NCBI RefSeq assembly: GCF_965208895.1
Contig: NZ_OZ242363.1
Span: forward strand, 3,720,001 to 3,784,000
Source: Poriferisodalis sp965208895
GTDB lineage: Bacteria > Actinomycetota > Acidimicrobiia > Acidimicrobiales > Poriferisodalaceae
Direction of reading: 5' to 3'
Length of the DNA: 64,000 nt
A model generated the notes under the pieces. That model was given only the letters and a program-made list of their open reading frames with translations. It had not been told where the DNA came from and ran no database searches. The position numbers and the translations under genes were made by a program. The number at the start of each line of letters is the position of its first letter. Position 1 is the first letter of the stretch. Below, in pieces: positions 23,657 through 33,009 of this stretch.

Positions 23657-24315
23657 TCAGCTCACCGGTGGGACGGTCACCGGGCGATCGCCGAACTCGG
23701 GCCGCTCGGTGCGGGTCTTCTTCAGCTCCCAGAAACCGTCGATGTCCATCATGGCGGTCATCCCGTCCCACAGCTTGAGGGCATCTTCGCCCTTGGGGGC
23801 TCGGGTGATCACCGGACCGAAGATGCCCACTCGCTCGCCGTCGCTGCGGTCCAGGGCGATGATCGGCGTGCCGACGTCAGTGCCGACGAGCTCCAAGCCC
23901 TCGTCCATGCGCGTGCGGATCTCGGCATCCCACTTCTCGTCCGTGGCTGCCTTGGCGTGTTCGGGATCGATGCCGAGTTCTTCGAGGGCCTTCGCAATGT
24001 CGAAATCGCGGTCGCCGTCGTGGTGAATGCGGCTCGCAAAATCCCAGTACACGCCGAACACGGCGTCGTCGCCCTCGGCGGCTCGGATCGACTCCATGAC
24101 CCGCAGCTGACCGTGCGTGCCCACGACCGCGTCGTAGTACGGCTGTCTGTCGGCGGCTCGTTCTTGAACAGCAGGCTGATCGGCTGCCACTTGACCTTCA
24201 GGTTGCGCTCGGAAGCGACGTCATCGACGACCCACCTGGCCGTCACCCAGCACCAAGGTCAGATGGGGTCGACCCAGAACTCGATCTCGGTTTCTGTGCC
24301 CGTGTCTGTTGCCAT
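23657..24315 (-). CDS. DsbA-family (Rv2466c-like) oxidoreductase with UGA at the active-site Cys; also frameshifted
   Basis: ATG at 24315 starts TDTGTETEIEFWVDPI, then TGA (24261-24259), then PWCWVTARWVVDDVASE, so the motif is x-PWC with TGA where the family has the first Cys of CPWC. Downstream it matches mycothiol-dependent reductases: NLKVKWQPISLLFKNEPP, YYDAVVGTHGQLRVMESIRA, VGTDVGTPIIALDRSDGERV, FGPVITRAPKGEDALKLWDG and FWELKKTRTERPEFGDRP. A one-base loss near 24141-24147 (between PPTDS and PYYDA) shifts frame. With Sec decoding and frame repair the product would be 219 residues, the family length. A small hairpin (CTGG/CCAG, 7-base loop) starts 9 bases after the TGA. Either a selenoprotein with a sequence error or mutation, or a pseudogene. 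Confidence 0.7.
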
Positions 24316-24342
24316 GCGGGCAATCTATCTGTGTCATGCATG

Positions 24343-24400
24343 AGGAGGCTGAGCCGTCGAACGAAATCGTCGGCCGTGCGGCCCCGGCGTTGGTGTGCCG
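24343..24400 (+). repeat. REP-like element, degenerate copy
   Basis: The plus strand reads gaggctgagccgtcgaac and then cggccgtgcggcc, matching the opening and the GC-rich half-palindrome of the interspersed element at 46606. It lies between the DsbA-family and CoA-transferase genes. The rest of that gap (24401-24480) shows nothing else. Confidence 0.35.
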
Positions 24401-24480
24401 GGCGACCGCGGCGAGAAGGTGGCAGGGACTGTCGACTCTGTCCGGCAGCATCGTCGCGGGGTGACTGCTCCGTGCGCTGG

Positions 24481-27264
24481 CTACATGGAGGTGCCGTCGG
24501 GGTTCAGGTAGTCGCGGGTGATGTGGCCTTCGTCGCACAGCGCCTGCCACTGGGCGTCGTCGAGGTCCAGGACCTGCCGGAACACGTACTCGTTGGCGTC
24601 GCCCAGGATGCCGATCGGGCGCCACGGCATCTCGGGGCCGTCCCAGCGCCACTGGCGCCCGGGGAAGCTGTACCAGCCCTGCTCGACCGAGCCGTTCTGG
24701 CGGAACCAGCAGCGGTCGCCCATCTGGGGGTCGGTGCGCAGTTGCGACTCACGCATCACCGGCCCCGCGGGCACCCCAGCCCGCTGGCACCGGTGGAACA
24801 CCTCGGCCGATGTGCGCTGTTCGGTCCAGGCGCTGATGCGCGAGTCGATCTCGTCATGGTGTGACATACGGCCGGCGAGCGTCGCGAAACGAGCGTCGTC
24901 GCCGAGCCCCGTTGCGCCATCGGCGCGATCGCTGTCAACCAGATCCGCGAGGGCACGCCAGTCGGCGTCGGTCTCGCAGGCGATCACCGCCCATTCGTCG
25001 TCCTGGTCGGGGCGGGCGGGGTCGATTGCACAGCGATAGCAGCCTTGGGGGGCGCGAGCCACCGAGCGATTGCCCAGCGGCTGGTGGCGCGTGCCGGTGG
25101 TCGCGGCATCGATGAAGTACTCCCCGATGTGCTGCATCACGTTCTCGGACTGCGAGAACTCGATGAGCTCGCCGACGCCGGTGCCGCCGGTGCCGTCGAC
25201 GCCGTCGCGGCGGCGCAGGACCGCCAGCAGCGCAAATGCCGCGGTGGCCGCGCTCGCAGGGTCCATGTGAAACACCGACGTGAGGCTGGTGGGGTTGTCG
25301 TCGGCGTAGCCGCGCAAACCGGTCAGCCCGCACAATGCCTCGAAGTTGGCGCCGAAACCCACCCAGTCCGAATACGGGCCCTCGAGGCCCATGGGCGGCA
25401 TTCGCAGCACGATGGTGCGCGGGTTGACGGCGTGCACGGTTTCCCAGTCGAGACCCAGCTTCGGCAGCACGCCCAGCGAGTTGTTCTCGACGATGACATC
25501 GGTTTGCCGCACGAGCCGGTGCAGCGTCGAGCGACCGAGTTCGGTCCGGGGATCGAGTGTGCAGCTCAGCTTCCCGCGGGCGTGGGCGCTGAACAGGTTC
25601 TGGCGGTTCCACGGGCGCCGCCCCGGATCGTGATCCGGATAGCCCGACAGCGGCCCCAGTTCGGGAGCGATCTCCCGTGACGGCCGGACCATGAGGCCCC
25701 GCGTCGCGGTCGGGAACACATAGGGGTTGTCCACCCGGATCACTTCGGCACCGAGATCGGAGAGATACATGGTGCAGGCCGGCCCGGCCCACACCACGGT
25801 CAGGTCCAGCACACGGATGCCCGCCAAGGGCAAGCCCGCGGGTGCTCGAGGTGCCGGTGCAGCGTCCAGTGCGACGCTGGGGGGCGACTGGCTCGTCGCC
25901 GGGCGGTCATTGCTCTCGGGGACAACTGGGGTGGTGTTCGGTGTAGTGCTCTCGGCGCCGTTGGCCTGACCTGCGCTGTCGGAGGCGACTGGGGCGAGAC
26001 CAGCGCGCACCTGGGCATCGTGCTCGCCGAGCAGTGGGGCAGCGCGCGGGGCCGCTGGTACTTGTTCGGCAGCATCATTCGGAGCGTCGCGATGAATGCG
26101 GAACGGCGCATCGAGCTGGGTGACGGTGCCGGCGACGGGGTGTTCGATCGGAATGAAGAAGCCGCGGGCCTCAAAGTGAGGATCGTCGAGCAGGTCGATC
26201 GGCGCGTTCAGCGGGGTGACGCCCCATTTGTTGACCTGTGCTGCGGCGCCGACGCTGCTTTGGGTATGGCCGGCCAGCCACACATACAGGGCAGTCTCCA
26301 CCATGTCGGGCAGTTCGGGATCGACCAGCCACGCCGGACTGGCAAACCGTTCAGCCAGCGAATCGCCGTCGCCTCGTTCGCCGCCGAGTCCTGCGTCGGT
26401 GAGCGTTTGCACCATCCGCGGGGCCCACGATGGCAAGGTGAACACCAGCGCCCATCCGTCCGCGGTGGGGTAGAAGCCAACGGGCGACGCACGTTGGGGC
26501 TGGCGCGGGTCCCGCCCGACATCAGTGCCGGTCCACGCCTCGTACAGCAGGTAGGACGCTCGCCGGTCGATGGTGCCGGCTTGCGCCTCGAATGCCGACA
26601 CGTCGATGTGGCTCGGGCGGCCATGGCGCTGGCTCATCATGAGCGCGGCCAGCGTCGGCACCGCTGCCAGGTTGCCGACCTGGTAGGAGGTGACATCCCC
26701 GCTGAGCTTCACTGGCTCGCGTTCGTCGATGCCGGTGCCCCACATCGGGCCGCCCATCGCATAGGTGACGATGTCGCTGCCCCGGTAGCCGGCGTCGGCG
26801 TAGGGGCCGGCCTGGCCGAACGGTGTGATCGAGGTCAGCACGATGCCAGGCCGCAGCGTGCACATCACGTCGTAGCCGAGCCCGATCGAGTCGAGGTGAC
26901 CCGCTGGGAAGGCCTCGACCACGATGTCGGACGCCGCGATCATCGCTCGAACGAGTTCGATGTCATCGGCGCTGGGTGAGGGCGCTCTGTTGTGAGGGGC
27001 AGGTGCGGGCCTGCCTATGTCGGCGATGACGCTGCGCTTGTTGGTGTTCAGGTGCAGGAAGAGTGGTGACTGTTCCAGGCTGTCGGCACCCTGCGGCGGC
27101 GTCGCACTGTCGCCCCACGGACCGTGGCGGCGGGCTGGGTCCCCGCCGGACGGTTCCACCTTGATGACGTCGGCACCATGGTCGGCGAAGAGCTTCCCGA
27201 GGTAAGGACCTGAGATGCCGGTCGCCAGCTCGAGCACTCGAACCCCGGCCAACAACTGGCTCAC
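24481..27264 (-). CDS. Double-domain CaiB/BaiF family CoA-transferase
   Basis: Start set at GTG 27264, where GAGGAGG lies 5 bases upstream; 927 residues. Two complete class III CoA-transferase units are joined by an Ala/Pro-rich linker: unit 1 opens LLAGVRVLELATGISGPYLG, LFADHGADVIKVEPSGGDP; unit 2 opens LAGIRVLDLTVVWAGPACTM, YLSDLGAEVIRVDNP. Single-unit family members are about 400 residues and work as intertwined dimers, so the fusion may make a one-chain heterodimer. They move CoA between carboxylic acids. The sequence context with ligase and amidohydrolases suggests carboxylate catabolism. Confidence 0.92.
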   Translation of the reverse strand: MSQLLAGVRVLELATGISGPYLGKLFADHGADVIKVEPSGGDPARRHGPWGDSATPPQGADSLEQSPLFLHLNTNKRSVIADIGRPAPAPHNRAPSPSADDIELVRAMIAASDIVVEAFPAGHLDSIGLGYDVMCTLRPGIVLTSITPFGQAGPYADAGYRGSDIVTYAMGGPMWGTGIDEREPVKLSGDVTSYQVGNLAAVPTLAALMMSQRHGRPSHIDVSAFEAQAGTIDRRASYLLYEAWTGTDVGRDPRQPQRASPVGFYPTADGWALVFTLPSWAPRMVQTLTDAGLGGERGDGDSLAERFASPAWLVDPELPDMVETALYVWLAGHTQSSVGAAAQVNKWGVTPLNAPIDLLDDPHFEARGFFIPIEHPVAGTVTQLDAPFRIHRDAPNDAAEQVPAAPRAAPLLGEHDAQVRAGLAPVASDSAGQANGAESTTPNTTPVVPESNDRPATSQSPPSVALDAAPAPRAPAGLPLAGIRVLDLTVVWAGPACTMYLSDLGAEVIRVDNPYVFPTATRGLMVRPSREIAPELGPLSGYPDHDPGRRPWNRQNLFSAHARGKLSCTLDPRTELGRSTLHRLVRQTDVIVENNSLGVLPKLGLDWETVHAVNPRTIVLRMPPMGLEGPYSDWVGFGANFEALCGLTGLRGYADDNPTSLTSVFHMDPASAATAAFALLAVLRRRDGVDGTGGTGVGELIEFSQSENVMQHIGEYFIDAATTGTRHQPLGNRSVARAPQGCYRCAIDPARPDQDDEWAVIACETDADWRALADLVDSDRADGATGLGDDARFATLAGRMSHHDEIDSRISAWTEQRTSAEVFHRCQRAGVPAGPVMRESQLRTDPQMGDRCWFRQNGSVEQGWYSFPGRQWRWDGPEMPWRPIGILGDANEYVFRQVLDLDDAQWQALCDEGHITRDYLNPDGTSM

Positions 27265-27367
27265 GGCTGCCTCCTCGGTGTCCTGCTTGCAATGGGGCGC
27301 CACGAGGGTAGGTGAGTCCTCTCGAGGAATCTCCTGCTGGCACCCACTCGTGTTCCCCATCTTGATG

Positions 27368-27418
27368 CGATTGGGCGCACGGGCCACGGCTTCGCCTGCC
27401 GGCTCGCCTCCGTGCCCG
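27368..27418 (-). repeat. REP-like element, degenerate copy
   Basis: The plus strand reads gcgcacgggccacggcttcg then cctgccggctcgcct, the reverse of the element consensus (gccgaggcgaagccgtggcc). It fills the gap between the beta-lactamase-like and CoA-transferase genes. Confidence 0.35.
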
Positions 27419-28783
27419 TCAGATCATGGCTGCCAAGATCGGGGCGAGACGCTCCAGCAGGTCGTCCACGTCGTCGCCGGCCTCAAGACCCAGCAGATTG
27501 GTCGTGAGCGCGATGCCCAGATCAAGAGCGGGGGCGTAGGCCGCAATGGTGCGAAAGCCCGGCACGCCGCCCCCGTGGGTGTAGATCGTCAGACCCATGA
27601 CCGACTCGGTCGAGATGCCCAGTCCGGAGCTGTCGGCGGGATCGGGGTGACCCGTCGTCATGAGAGCGATCTGTTCTTGATCGAGAATGTCGGTTGAGAA
27701 GAGTCCGCGAATCAGCAGCGCCACATCGCCGATCTGCGCCTCGATGCCGCCGCCGGTCCACCCGGCGGAACGGGCGAAGTCGCTAGGGACGGTGCCGATA
27801 TCCACGAAAATGGCGTCGTTGCGGGTTATCTGGTTGTCGCTGGTGAGACCCAGCAGCGGTCCCATCAGGTAGCCAATCGTCCCTCCGACGTATCCGTTGG
27901 CCGTCGGCTCGGGGGGGAACTCGTCGGGCGTCAGGTAGACGTGTTCGAGGCCGAGCGGCCCAAAGACACGAGACCGCAGTTCGGCGGCTGCGGTGTTGCC
28001 GGTGACCGCTTCGATGAGCAGGCCCGCTGCGACGTAGCCGGTCGTGTTGTAGTAGCGCTCAGTCCCCAGCTCCGCCACCGGTCCGTACCCCGCTGCGAAT
28101 TCCAAGATCTCTTGCGGTGAGATCTGCTCGTCCAGCCGGGGCGCTGCGAGTCGGTAGAACTGCGCGTCGAACGCGTACTCGACAAAGCCCGAGGTATGCC
28201 CGAGCAGGTCACGCACCGTGACCGCCGCAGCGTGCTCGTAGCCCGGCGCCCAGTCTTCGCCCAAGTACTGCGCGACCGGAGCGTCGAGTTCGACTGCGCC
28301 TTCGGAGACGAGCTGCAGGACCACTGCAGCGGTGACCGGCTTGGTGACCGAGCCGATGCGGACATGATGATCGACGGTCATAGCCGCGCCGGTGGCGATA
28401 TCGCTCAGTCCCCAGGCGAAGGTCATCGGCTCGGCACCACCGCGCGTGATGGCCATCACGACGCCCGGGGCGCCGGTGCGGTCCATCCAGTCGCCGATCT
28501 CGGCACTGAGCGGATCCAGCGATTCGTTGGCACCTTCGCCATCGGGCTCGGCCCGCGGCTCGTCGGTCGTCGGCGGCGCAGCGGTGGTGGCGGGCGGCGC
28601 AGCAGTGGCGGTTGTCGGGGTGGCGGTGGTGGCGGGCGCCGGCGCATCGGTCGTCGTGGGCAATCTGACGGTGGCGGCAGGTGCCGAAGCGGTGGCGGGG
28701 GACTCAGGCGTTGCCTCGTCGGTGCCGCTGCAGGCTGCCGCGAGCAGACCCATGCTCAGCAAGGCCGATGCGAGTCGCTTCAT
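27419..28783 (-). CDS. Serine beta-lactamase-like (class C/esterase fold) lipoprotein
   Basis: ATG at 28783 gives a lipoprotein signal MKRLASALLSMGLLAAACSG; 454 residues. A Thr/Ala/Pro-rich linker of about 60 residues follows. The catalytic domain has GSVTKPVTAA (S-x-x-K), RYYNTTGYVAAG (Y-x-N) and IYTHGGGVPGF (the H/K-x-G equivalent). This set defines the beta-lactamase/penicillin-binding/esterase EstB family. It may act on peptidoglycan peptides or esters outside the membrane; no evidence for antibiotic resistance. Confidence 0.9.
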   Translation of the reverse strand: MKRLASALLSMGLLAAACSGTDEATPESPATASAPAATVRLPTTTDAPAPATTATPTTATAAPPATTAAPPTTDEPRAEPDGEGANESLDPLSAEIGDWMDRTGAPGVVMAITRGGAEPMTFAWGLSDIATGAAMTVDHHVRIGSVTKPVTAAVVLQLVSEGAVELDAPVAQYLGEDWAPGYEHAAAVTVRDLLGHTSGFVEYAFDAQFYRLAAPRLDEQISPQEILEFAAGYGPVAELGTERYYNTTGYVAAGLLIEAVTGNTAAAELRSRVFGPLGLEHVYLTPDEFPPEPTANGYVGGTIGYLMGPLLGLTSDNQITRNDAIFVDIGTVPSDFARSAGWTGGGIEAQIGDVALLIRGLFSTDILDQEQIALMTTGHPDPADSSGLGISTESVMGLTIYTHGGGVPGFRTIAAYAPALDLGIALTTNLLGLEAGDDVDDLLERLAPILAAMI

Positions 28784-28906
28784 GGGGGGCAGCGTAAGGC
28801 CGTCAGGCAGCATCCTTTTGTGCCTTGCGTCGGACGGAATGGCCTCGCTTGCAGTCGGGGCAGCGTTACCGTGTCGGACACCAGACGTGATGCAGTCGGG
28901 ACCTTG

Positions 28907-29317
28907 ATGAGTGGGCTCACCAGACCGATAGGAGTGCGCTGGCTACTGTCGGCAGCACTTGTCTACTGGATTCTGATCTCGGTCTTCATGCTCGCCGTCC
29001 GTGGCGAGGAACTCGACTTGGAAGCGGTGTTTCCGCTCGTGGGAAATGACGGTGGGGGTGGGGTTACGACCTCGGATGCGCCGACGCCGCCCAATCCGCC
29101 ACGCCCGGTAGTAGCCGCGTTTTGGGCTGTCGGAGTCATCATCGGGCTTCCTGCCGTACTGTCGGCCAAAGCCGCCGCTGTGGCTCTTCGGTTCAGCTCC
29201 GTGATCGTTGGAGTCTGTCTCCTGGTCACCATTCTGCGCCTCGGGATACTGCTTGTCCCTGTGCTCGCCATTCAGCTGCTGGCCCTCGACCGTCGAAACA
29301 CAACCGATTCGCCGTAG
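28907..29317 (+). CDS. Small membrane protein, 136 residues
   Basis: ATG at 28907 opens a product with three to four hydrophobic segments: VRWLLSAALVYWILISVFML, AAFWAVGVIIGLPAVLSAKA, RFSSVIVGVCLLVTILRLGI and LLVPVLAIQLLAL. A Gly/Thr/Pro loop lies between the first and second. GTG at 28870 is an alternative start. Function unknown. The gap to 29487 has no other gene I can support. Confidence 0.55.
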   Translation: MSGLTRPIGVRWLLSAALVYWILISVFMLAVRGEELDLEAVFPLVGNDGGGGVTTSDAPTPPNPPRPVVAAFWAVGVIIGLPAVLSAKAAAVALRFSSVIVGVCLLVTILRLGILLVPVLAIQLLALDRRNTTDSP

Positions 29318-29486
29318 AAGGGCACCGTTCGACTTGCGCGTGTCGAAGCGCGGCTGCTGTGACACCCCTTCGGCAAGCTCGGGATCATGTTCCGGCACCG
29401 AGCGGCATCCCCGACCGAACCCCCGAGGCCTCATAGGCTTGACCGAGTGTCTGGGCCTCGCTTGAGCGACACGAAGGTGTCCGGCG

Positions 29487-31247
29487 ATGGTTGACAGGTC
29501 GCAGCGGGGCGCAGCACGAAGCGTCGCTCAGGCCCGGTTTCCGATGACCACGGACATCCGGGGCAGCAAAGGAAGCGTCTTTTACCGGGCGCACTCGTAT
29601 CACACGAAGGTGCCGGTCGAGAGCATCGTTCAGCTCATCGAGCACTACACCGACGTGGGAGATGTCGTGGTTGATCCGTTCTGCGGATCGGGCCAGACGG
29701 GTGTGGCTGCGATGCTCACGGGTCGGCATGCCGTTGTCTCGGACTTGTCTCCGGCTGCGGTGCACATTGCACGCGGATACACCGCTCGTGTAGATCCTGT
29801 CCGCTTCGCGAAAGCCGCTTCGCGATTGCTCAACAGGCTCGCACCGGTGGAGCGGGAGCTGTACGGGGTGTCTGATGGACGGATCGAGTACACCGTCTGG
29901 TCGGACGTGTTCCGCTGCGCGACGTGCGCGCGAGACATCTTGTTCTGGGAAGCGGCAGTCGATCACCGGGCTGGCCAGGTGACGCGCTCGCTCTCCTGCC
30001 CAGCGGGTCACGGGCCCTTCAACAAGAGCGACCTCGATTGGGTTGGCTCTAGGCCTGTGCAACAGAACACCAGCGTCGACGGTCAGCGAGCCCGCGTTGT
30101 GGAGCCGGCGCGCACGTCGAGAGACATAACCACGCTCGACCGATCCAGCATCCCCTTCTGGTTCCCGGTGGAACCGTGGGAGCGCTGGCGCGAAATGTGG
30201 CGAGCCCAGCACGATGCACAAGGGATCGACACCTCCGCGGACTTTTTCACGAATCGAAACCTCTACGCGTTGGCCGCACTGTGGGACGCGATCGAACAAG
30301 TCGACGACGAGACGACTCGGGTCGGCCTGCGGTTTGTCTTTACCGCCAGCGTCAATCGCGCGTCACGGCGCTACCAGTGGCACCCGTCGCGCCCGACAAA
30401 CGTGCTGTCTTCCACGATGTACTTGGCATCGCTGAACTACGAGTTCAACGTGTTCAGCCTCTTTCGCCGCAAGCTTTCGACGATCACGCAGATGTACGAG
30501 CAGCTTTGGCAGGCCTGCGGTTCTTGCGAGGTGCATCAGGGCTCCGCCGAGAGTCTCGACTGGTTGGCCGACGGCGCTGCGGACTACGTGTTCACCGATC
30601 CTCCGTTCGGTTCCAACATCTTCTACGGCGACTCGTCGTTTCTGTGGGAGGCGTGGCTCGGCGATCGGACCGACGTCGCCGCTGAGACGGTGATCAACAA
30701 GCGGCTGACCGACGAGTTAGGTCGTACGACTCTGGATGGCTACGAGAAGGCGGTGAGTCGTGCCATGGAGGAGATCGGCCGTGTGCTGCGCCCAGGTGCG
30801 TGGGCATCGCTGCAGTTCCACAACTCCGATGACGCCGTGTGGTCCGCGATCCAGAACGCAGTCGATTCTGCAGGGCTGAGCGTTCAGGCGGCCGTCGTCA
30901 TGGACAAGGGTCAAGCGTCGTTCAAGGGGCTCCGCCATCACCAAAAAGGCGAGAAGGTTGCAAATTTCGACCTCGTGCTGCACCTTGCGTCGGGGTCGCA
31001 GCTTGGGATGCGTCCCCCGCGTCGTGAGATCGGACGAACGGACATTCAGCGAGTGCTCGAGGCGTATGTGGCGCATCAGCCGCCGTCGCGCTGCACTACT
31101 CCGTGGCTGCACTCCCAGGCGATGCGTCATCTGATTGCAAGTAGCGCGTCTCCAGCGGGATGGAGCTTCGCCGCAGTGGAAGCGCTGTGTGACGAGACGT
31201 TCGAGAGGAGGGGCAACTCGTGGCGTCCGCGGACAAAGACCGCTTAG
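29487..31247 (+). CDS. DNA methyltransferase (amino-MTase), paralogue 1
   Basis: The 586-residue product has VVVDPFCGSGQTGVAAML (SAM-binding motif I, about residue 60) and YVFTDPPFGSNIFYGD (catalytic DPPF motif IV, about 370), then FHNSDDAVWSAIQNAV and MDKGQASFKGLRHHQKG. Between them is a Cys pair region CATCARD...CPAGHG that could bind zinc. DPPF suggests N6-adenine or N4-cytosine methylation. The C-terminus overlaps the next gene by 28 bases. Full-length paralogue of the following gene. Confidence 0.88.
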   Translation: MVDRSQRGAARSVAQARFPMTTDIRGSKGSVFYRAHSYHTKVPVESIVQLIEHYTDVGDVVVDPFCGSGQTGVAAMLTGRHAVVSDLSPAAVHIARGYTARVDPVRFAKAASRLLNRLAPVERELYGVSDGRIEYTVWSDVFRCATCARDILFWEAAVDHRAGQVTRSLSCPAGHGPFNKSDLDWVGSRPVQQNTSVDGQRARVVEPARTSRDITTLDRSSIPFWFPVEPWERWREMWRAQHDAQGIDTSADFFTNRNLYALAALWDAIEQVDDETTRVGLRFVFTASVNRASRRYQWHPSRPTNVLSSTMYLASLNYEFNVFSLFRRKLSTITQMYEQLWQACGSCEVHQGSAESLDWLADGAADYVFTDPPFGSNIFYGDSSFLWEAWLGDRTDVAAETVINKRLTDELGRTTLDGYEKAVSRAMEEIGRVLRPGAWASLQFHNSDDAVWSAIQNAVDSAGLSVQAAVVMDKGQASFKGLRHHQKGEKVANFDLVLHLASGSQLGMRPPRREIGRTDIQRVLEAYVAHQPPSRCTTPWLHSQAMRHLIASSASPAGWSFAAVEALCDETFERRGNSWRPRTKTA

Positions 31248-32986
31248 GCAGGCAATCACGGGCCGCTCGCCTCCCGCTGCCGGACTACGTCGCCGGATCC
31301 AAGGGCGGTCCTTGGTACACGGCGCATACCTACCCCACCAAGATTCCGCCGGAGATCATTTCTCCATTCATCGAGGCGTCGACGCTGCCTGATGGCGTAG
31401 TGGCTGATCCATTCTGCGGGTCCGGCATGACGGGTGTAGCGGCAGCGCTCGCTGGTCGCCGAGCGCTGCTTTCCGACCTCTCGCCGGGTGCCGTGCACCT
31501 CGCCCGCAATCACACGCGCCGTGTGGCCCCGGCATTGCTCCATGAGGCCGTTGTGCGGCTCGACGTCGCCTGGATGCTCGATTGTGAGCGCGAGCTGTAC
31601 TGGTCATCGGCAGAGACCGATGGGAGTGTCATTCACGGGCTGATGCGACACTTGGTGTGGTCCGAGGCATACGAGTGCCCGTCGTGCATGTCGACGGTCG
31701 TCCTTTGGGATGTCGCCGAGCCTGACCGGCCACTTCGGCGTCAAGTTGGGTGCGACGTCTGTGGAGAGTCTTTTGACCGAACCCGCCGTAGGCCGTCCGC
31801 TTCAGTTCCTCGATGGCTGACGCTTGCTCCTGAATCGGGAGGAACGCTGGTTCAGGGCGATCCGACTACCGATGCACTTCGGCGGATCGACACGATTGGA
31901 CGCCGCCGGCTCAAGCGCTGGGTGCCGAAGGTGCGGATCGACCCGTCCCGCGAGATGTACATCAGGTCTGCGCTCCACCTTCGCGACGTGCGCACGGTCG
32001 CGGACATGTTCGCTCATCGCCCGAAGGTCGCACTGTCTCGGCTGTGGCACGAGATCGGTCTCGTCACCGACACAGCAGTGAGACAAGCACTGCAGTTCGC
32101 ATTCACTAACACGGCCTGGCACGCCAGTCGCATGCGGCGCTACAACGCCAAGGGCGGCCAGCGCCCGCTGACGGGCACGTTGTTCATCCCGCAGATCGTC
32201 TCGGAGCCCAACGTCTTCGAAGTTTTTCGTCACCAAGTTCGCCAGGTGTGTCGCCTCTACGAAGCGCTCCCTGACAGTGGGGTCGATGTGGCTCAGTCGT
32301 CTGCCACCGATCTGCGTTGGATTGCAGACTGCTCGGTTGACTACGTGTTCACGGATCCGCCGTTCGGTAACAACATTCACTACGCCGATTGCAACATCGT
32401 CTGGGAATCGTGGCTGGGGAATCCGACCGATCACAACCAAGAAATCGTCGTGAACAAATCACGCACCGCGGCCGACGGGGGCAAGACACTCGCCGACTAC
32501 CAGAAACTGCTCACCGATTCGTTCCGCGAAGCGAAGAGGATCGTCACCGACGGCGGCCGTATCTCGGTGGTCTTTCACAACTCTGACGACGCGGTGTGGA
32601 CTGCCCTTCTCGACGCCGTTGAGGACGCTGGCCTGTACCAAGCCGAAGTGTCCATACTCGACAAAGGCCAACGCAGCCAGAAGGGCTACAAGGCCCGACG
32701 CGGCGAACTTGTGCCGTTCTACGACCTGGTCATGACCTTCGACACCGCAAAGCGAAGCGCACCAAGGCTGAACGGTGCTGGTGAAGTGGCGCTTGACGCC
32801 GTTACCGCCCATCTTGAGAGCCTTGGCGGCAAGCCCTCTGGGGCGCGCCACCTCGACTACCTGTATTCCGTCGCCGTAGGCGCAGTGATCGGTGGAGGGG
32901 CACGGCCAACCGGGCTCTCGCTGCGCGCCTTCGAGCAGTTGTGCAACGAACGGTTCGAACGCGTCGGGGACTCGTTCCACCTGTAG
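31220..32986 (+). CDS. DNA methyltransferase (amino-MTase), paralogue 2
   Basis: The GTG at 31220 has GGAGGGG 6 bases upstream; 588 residues. It shares the layout of paralogue 1: TYPTKIPPEIISPF, GVVADPFCGSGMTGVAAALA, a CPSC...CDVC zinc-ribbon-like insert, DYVFTDPPFGNNIHYADC, FHNSDDAVWTALLDAVEDAG and LDKGQRSQKGYKARRGELVP. Two methyltransferases in tandem are typical for asymmetric restriction sites where each strand needs its own enzyme. Confidence 0.88.
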   Translation: MASADKDRLGRQSRAARLPLPDYVAGSKGGPWYTAHTYPTKIPPEIISPFIEASTLPDGVVADPFCGSGMTGVAAALAGRRALLSDLSPGAVHLARNHTRRVAPALLHEAVVRLDVAWMLDCERELYWSSAETDGSVIHGLMRHLVWSEAYECPSCMSTVVLWDVAEPDRPLRRQVGCDVCGESFDRTRRRPSASVPRWLTLAPESGGTLVQGDPTTDALRRIDTIGRRRLKRWVPKVRIDPSREMYIRSALHLRDVRTVADMFAHRPKVALSRLWHEIGLVTDTAVRQALQFAFTNTAWHASRMRRYNAKGGQRPLTGTLFIPQIVSEPNVFEVFRHQVRQVCRLYEALPDSGVDVAQSSATDLRWIADCSVDYVFTDPPFGNNIHYADCNIVWESWLGNPTDHNQEIVVNKSRTAADGGKTLADYQKLLTDSFREAKRIVTDGGRISVVFHNSDDAVWTALLDAVEDAGLYQAEVSILDKGQRSQKGYKARRGELVPFYDLVMTFDTAKRSAPRLNGAGEVALDAVTAHLESLGGKPSGARHLDYLYSVAVGAVIGGGARPTGLSLRAFEQLCNERFERVGDSFHL

Positions 32987-33009
32987 GCGTTGAGAAGAGA
33001 GGTGAAGTG

